From a virus: a stretch of 30,268 nt of DNA. Every line of letters begins with the position of its first letter. Position 1 is the first letter of the stretch. This document shows, one piece after another, positions 27,774 through 30,268 of the stretch. The position numbers and the translations under genes are program-made. Below the pieces are notes generated by a model that did no database searches, had not been told where the DNA came from, and saw only the letters and a program-made list of their open reading frames with translations. The stretch covers positions 1 through 30,268 of IMG/VR virus record IMGVR_UViG_3300032088_001405, one strand, 5' to 3'.

Positions 27774-28857
27774 TTATAGTAGCTTCCTCAATTTGATCAA
27801 CAGTTGCTTCTTCGTCAACTTCATCGGTATTTACCACAGGAGCCATTTTCTCGTTGTATTCCGACATAATCAAATCAAGTTTTCCACCAATCATCCAAGC
27901 CTTGCGATATTCAAGAACTTCTTCGCCTGCTAGATTAATGTACTTGAGTCGATTACCTTGCTTAGTTAACAAGCCTTTCTTTTCAAATAATTCAACAAGT
28001 CCGCTATAAGGATTCATGCCAGTTTCATAAGGAATCTTAACCTGCACACCTTCGAAAGGTTTTGCATAGCGTGTTTTCATTACTTTACAACCAGCTCTAA
28101 TACCCATAACTTCTGAGATCTTATTACCGTCTTCGTCTTCTTTTAGTTTCAACTTCTTCATTGCAACAACAATACTTGATGCATAGATAAAGCCTGAACC
28201 ACCACTAATCTTATCATCTGGATCAAACATATCCTGCGATGCATAAGTGTGGTTAGTACATACTAAGCCTACGTTAAGCGATCCAATCATATTAACAGTA
28301 TTACGGACTAATGAAGTTAGTGCTTTAGGCTTACGACCCATATCACCTTTCATATCACCCTTGTTAAACTGATCAACATCAGTAGGTGTTAGCAACATAC
28401 CCAACGAGTCGATTACAAACAGTACCTTAGGACGGTCTTCTTCGTCCATTGCTTTAAAGTCTGTAATAAATGTTGAGATAGTTTTTGCTACATCATCAAT
28501 CATTGACATGTTTAGTTTAAGAAGTTTTTCTTCACTAGTGTCAACGTCAAGGGCTTGTAGCCAGCTTTCATCAAGTGCGTTCTCTGAGTCAATTAGTACT
28601 ACAAAGATGCCTTGATCTTGTGCGTGTTTTACAACATTACCTGAACAGAAATAACTCTTACCTGCTCCTGATTCGCCTGCAAACACAGTTACCTTACCTA
28701 GCGGAACACCTTTGTGAAAGTCGCCACTAATAAGATAGTTAAGTGCATATGAGCCTGTACTGATCCAATCTGTTGGATCATTAAAGCCACTACTCATGCC
28801 TGAGATACTTTTAGTTAAGTCCTTACGGAACTTACTTACATCAAATGATTTAGCCAT
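27766..28857 (-). CDS. uvsX: UvsX, RecA-like recombinase
   Basis: This strand-exchange protein forms filaments on ssDNA coated by gp32 and drives recombination-dependent replication and repair. The 363-residue product shows Walker A GESGAGKS (61-68), the catalytic-Glu region DSENALDESW (90-99), Walker B VLFVIDSLG (145-153), a loop around DMKGDMGRKPKALTS and VCTNHTYASQDMFDPD (199-214). T4 UvsX has about 391 residues, so the C-terminus is a little shorter. The leader has a good AGGAGA site. A hairpin terminator separates it from gp32, so expression depends on read-through or an unseen promoter. Confidence 0.96.
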   Translation of the reverse strand: MAKSFDVSKFRKDLTKSISGMSSGFNDPTDWISTGSYALNYLISGDFHKGVPLGKVTVFAGESGAGKSYFCSGNVVKHAQDQGIFVVLIDSENALDESWLQALDVDTSEEKLLKLNMSMIDDVAKTISTFITDFKAMDEEDRPKVLFVIDSLGMLLTPTDVDQFNKGDMKGDMGRKPKALTSLVRNTVNMIGSLNVGLVCTNHTYASQDMFDPDDKISGGSGFIYASSIVVAMKKLKLKEDEDGNKISEVMGIRAGCKVMKTRYAKPFEGVQVKIPYETGMNPYSGLVELFEKKGLLTKQGNRLKYINLAGEEVLEYRKAWMIGGKLDLIMSEYNEKMAPVVNTDEVDEEATVDQIEEATING

Positions 28858-28888
28858 GTTTTCTCCTATCTAAAAAGCTGAACAATTA

Positions 28889-28921
28889 AAAAGGGTTGCA
28901 ATTCAATAATGCAACCCTTTT
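28889..28921 (-). terminator. Rho-independent terminator between gp32 and uvsX
   Basis: AAAAGGGTTGCA (28889-28900) pairs perfectly with TGCAACCCTTTT (28910-28921) around a 9-nt loop. On the minus strand the stem is followed by a T run (TTTTTAATT). It lies 15 nt after the gp32 stop and should reduce transcription into uvsX relative to gp32, giving much more gp32 than UvsX. Confidence 0.85.
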
Positions 28922-28936
28922 AGCTTGCTGTTATTA

Positions 28937-29929
28937 TTAACCTTGACGTGCTCTAATCATTGCTAGAATGTCTTGTGCGCCGCCTTCTGCAGGTGCTTCG
29001 GCTGTTGGTGCTGCCGCTGGTGTTGCTTCTGCTACTACCGGAGCCGCTACTGGTGCTGGCGCTGGTGTTGGTGCAGGTGCACTTTGACTTACAGCAGTTG
29101 CCTGTGGTGATGCTGCCTTTTGCGGATCACCTGTACGTGCTTGCATGCCTGCAGGACGGAAGTAATTACTCCAACGTTCTGCATCATATGCTTCACCATC
29201 TACTGATGCTTCAAACATTTCTTGCATTGCTTTTTGCGCTACTTCGTCTGGCTTTTTAGGAAGGAAGTCATTTAAGTTAAACAGTCCGTGTGTATTAACT
29301 GCTGCCATTTCATTATCAGCTAACGGACGCTCTCTACGTGCCCAATTACTTGTGCCATAGTCTGCGTAGCCACCTTTCGATGTTTTGTTAAGACGGAAGT
29401 CCACACCAGCAGTATAATCTGTTGGTAATTCTTCCATATCAGGATCCATAAGTGCTTGCTTAATAATTTGGAAAATCTGTGGTCCAATAATAAATCTACG
29501 AATTGGATTCTCGGGTGTATTATCGTCTGCCAATGGATTATCTGTTACAAAGCCTTGGAATACGTATGAACGCTTTTTCCAATACTTACGACCCATATCT
29601 TCTAATGACGGATCTTTAAACCAACCACGTACTTCGTTTAGAATGTTACATGTTTCGCCGTACATTTCCATACATGGAATTTGTACTTGTACTGGACGCG
29701 AGTCAGTTTCGCCTTTAACACCTGCGAACGGAAGTTTGATCATCAAACGTTCTGCCCAGAAAAAAGTGTTATCTGCATTACCGTCTGGAAGGAAACGTAG
29801 AGTACCACTCTCGCCTTCTTTCATATTCCAAAATGGGTAAATTGCGTTGTCGCCGCCGCCTTGTGAACCACCTGATGAACGTGTTTCTTGTTCTTTGAGC
29901 TTTGCTCGGATTTCTGCTAATGATGCCAT
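28937..29929 (-). CDS. 32: Single-stranded DNA-binding protein, gp32-like
   Basis: gp32 coats ssDNA at forks and in recombination. The 330-residue product has a basic N-terminal arm (MASLAEIRAKLKEQE), an OB-type core with GTLRFLPDGN (42-51), ERLMIKLPFAGV (60-71), RKYWKKRSYVFQGFV, RFIIGPQIFQII and DFRLNKTSKGGYADYGTS. A Pro/Ala-rich linker (about 275-315) leads to the end QDILAMIRARQG. T4 gp32 holds zinc with one His and three Cys. Here only Cys86 and Cys94 are in the equivalent region, so the zinc site looks lost or altered. The acidic tail of T4 gp32 is also replaced. AGGAGG lies 8 nt before the ATG, and a strong promoter lies 89 nt upstream. Confidence 0.93.
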   Translation of the reverse strand: MASLAEIRAKLKEQETRSSGGSQGGGDNAIYPFWNMKEGESGTLRFLPDGNADNTFFWAERLMIKLPFAGVKGETDSRPVQVQIPCMEMYGETCNILNEVRGWFKDPSLEDMGRKYWKKRSYVFQGFVTDNPLADDNTPENPIRRFIIGPQIFQIIKQALMDPDMEELPTDYTAGVDFRLNKTSKGGYADYGTSNWARRERPLADNEMAAVNTHGLFNLNDFLPKKPDEVAQKAMQEMFEASVDGEAYDAERWSNYFRPAGMQARTGDPQKAASPQATAVSQSAPAPTPAPAPVAAPVVAEATPAAAPTAEAPAEGGAQDILAMIRARQG

Positions 29930-29968
29930 AGTTAATGCCTCCTATATGTTGTGCCTATGTCGTGTTGT

Positions 29969-29984
29969 GTAGCTACATTGCTAC
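29969..29984 (-). promoter_or_regulatory. Leader hairpin of gp32 mRNA, possible autoregulatory site
   Basis: In the about 85-nt leader, GTAGC pairs with GCTAC around a 6-nt loop. The heptamer GGCACAA occurs on both sides (29955-29949 and 29993-29987, minus strand). T4 gp32 represses its own translation by binding a leader pseudoknot. This structure may be the analogue, but it is small and unproven. Confidence 0.35.
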
Positions 29985-30017
29985 GTTTGTGCCTTTTATG
30001 TTTGTAGCACAGTTATT

Positions 30018-30045
30018 AGTATAACATCTCTACAAACTTTGTCAA
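30018..30045 (-). promoter_or_regulatory. Sigma70-type promoter of gp32
   Basis: On the minus strand, TTGACA (30045-30040), 16 nt, then TATACT (30023-30018). It gives gp32 a leader of about 80 nt and lies just after the terminator of the upstream gene. Confidence 0.8.
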
Positions 30046-30082
30046 GTCTTTTTTTAAAGAAAAAACATAAAAACTTAAAGGG

Positions 30083-30110
30083 GTTAGCTGATTATCTTAA
30101 ACCAGCTAAC
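30083..30110 (-). terminator. Terminator overlapping the end of the upstream gene
   Basis: GTTAGCTG (30083-30090) and CAGCTAAC (30103-30110) form a perfect 8-bp stem with a 12-nt loop that contains the stop codon of the partial gene. On the minus strand it is followed by CCCCTTTAAGTTTTT. The T run is offset, so strength is uncertain. Confidence 0.6.
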
Positions 30111-30268
30111 TCTCTCATTCTGTCGTAATCGCCTGTGTCTGGTGCTTCCATTTGCTGTGGTTGTGTACGCATTTGGAATTCGTCAAACTTTGCTGTTATT
30201 TGTTCGATGAAAGCCTTAGCAGGATCTATGAACTGCTCTCCGTAGTCTTTTTCGATCATTGTTAATAC
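30092..30268 (-). CDS. Partial gene, C-terminal 58 aa, unknown
   Basis: The frame is open from the right edge to TAA 30092-30094 and encodes at least 58 residues. An amphipathic helix region (MIEKDYGEQFIDPAKAFIE, then ITAKFDEF) is followed by a Gln/Pro linker (RTQPQQMEAPDTG) and a short final helix (YDRMRELAGLR). The start lies outside the window, although an in-frame ATG occurs four codons in. No function can be assigned from the tail. It lies upstream of gp32, separated by a terminator and the gp32 promoter. Confidence 0.7.
   Translation of the reverse strand, partial: VLTMIEKDYGEQFIDPAKAFIEQITAKFDEFQMRTQPQQMEAPDTGDYDRMRELAGLR

Noticed and set aside
1-30268. tRNA genes, CRISPR arrays, insertion sequences, integrase or attachment sites
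   Set aside because: I looked on both strands and found no cloverleaf, spaced direct repeats, transposase or recombinase gene. A tRNAscan or repeat-finder run would settle this.

Overview
The window is a contiguous piece of a tailed-phage genome of the T4-like myovirus type. It carries most of a T4 replication and recombination set: gp41-like helicase, gp61-like primase, UvsW, UvsX and gp32. These sit among many small, tightly overlapping genes that look like those of marine T4-like phages (cyanophage and pelagiphage relatives). Promoters fit this: consensus sigma70-type sites stand before early genes and TAAATA-core sites resembling T4 late promoters stand before structural and glycan genes. 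The sequence is AT-rich. No host gene, integrase, tRNA, IS element or CRISPR array was seen. The host is not identified. The CMP-Kdo and capsule-type genes point to a Gram-negative host.

Layout. 1-803 is gene-poor and holds a cluster of hairpins, followed by a plus-strand SGNH hydrolase. 1459-6403 (minus) is a replication block of primase, microproteins, a NodU-type carbamoyltransferase, the gp41 helicase and two unknowns. 6435-7565 (minus) encodes two probable virion proteins behind a late promoter, divergent from an unknown plus-strand gene. 7965-17359 (minus) is one long, almost gapless gene train that probably starts at a consensus early promoter. In order of transcription it holds a 401-aa unknown, uvsW, an unknown, a cupin, a YhhQ-type queuosine-precursor transporter, an unknown, kdsA, kdsB, an unknown, a 2OG-Fe(II) oxygenase, a zinc-finger protein, an APS-kinase-like enzyme, a nucleotidyltransferase, two small proteins and a miniature DnaE-like protein. 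17362-25818 is a glycan island: four related KpsC/KpsS-type (Capsule_synth) transferases, four GT-A-type glycosyltransferases (one fused to an FkbM methyltransferase), a cytidylyltransferase-cupin fusion and a sulfotransferase. Most sit behind TAAATA sites on both strands. 25815-30268 (minus) holds a pyruvyltransferase, a methyltransferase, two small recombination-associated genes, uvsX, gp32 and the 3' end of one more gene.

How the genes may work together. The early train encodes the two enzymes that bracket CMP-Kdo synthesis (KdsA, KdsB). The late island encodes four proteins of the family that contains the KpsC/KpsS beta-Kdo transferases. With the GTs, FkbM and TylF-like methyltransferases, pyruvyltransferase, sulfotransferase, APS kinase, carbamoyltransferase and cytidylyltransferase, this amounts to a phage-encoded system for building or decorating an acidic, heavily modified glycan. 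The target (host LPS or capsule, or virion proteins) cannot be read from sequence. Other notable items are the DnaE-like remnant that keeps the polymerase aspartates, start codons placed 4-7 nt downstream of both early and late promoter cores (apparently leaderless mRNAs), and a lysine-rich histone-like tail on the YhhQ homologue.
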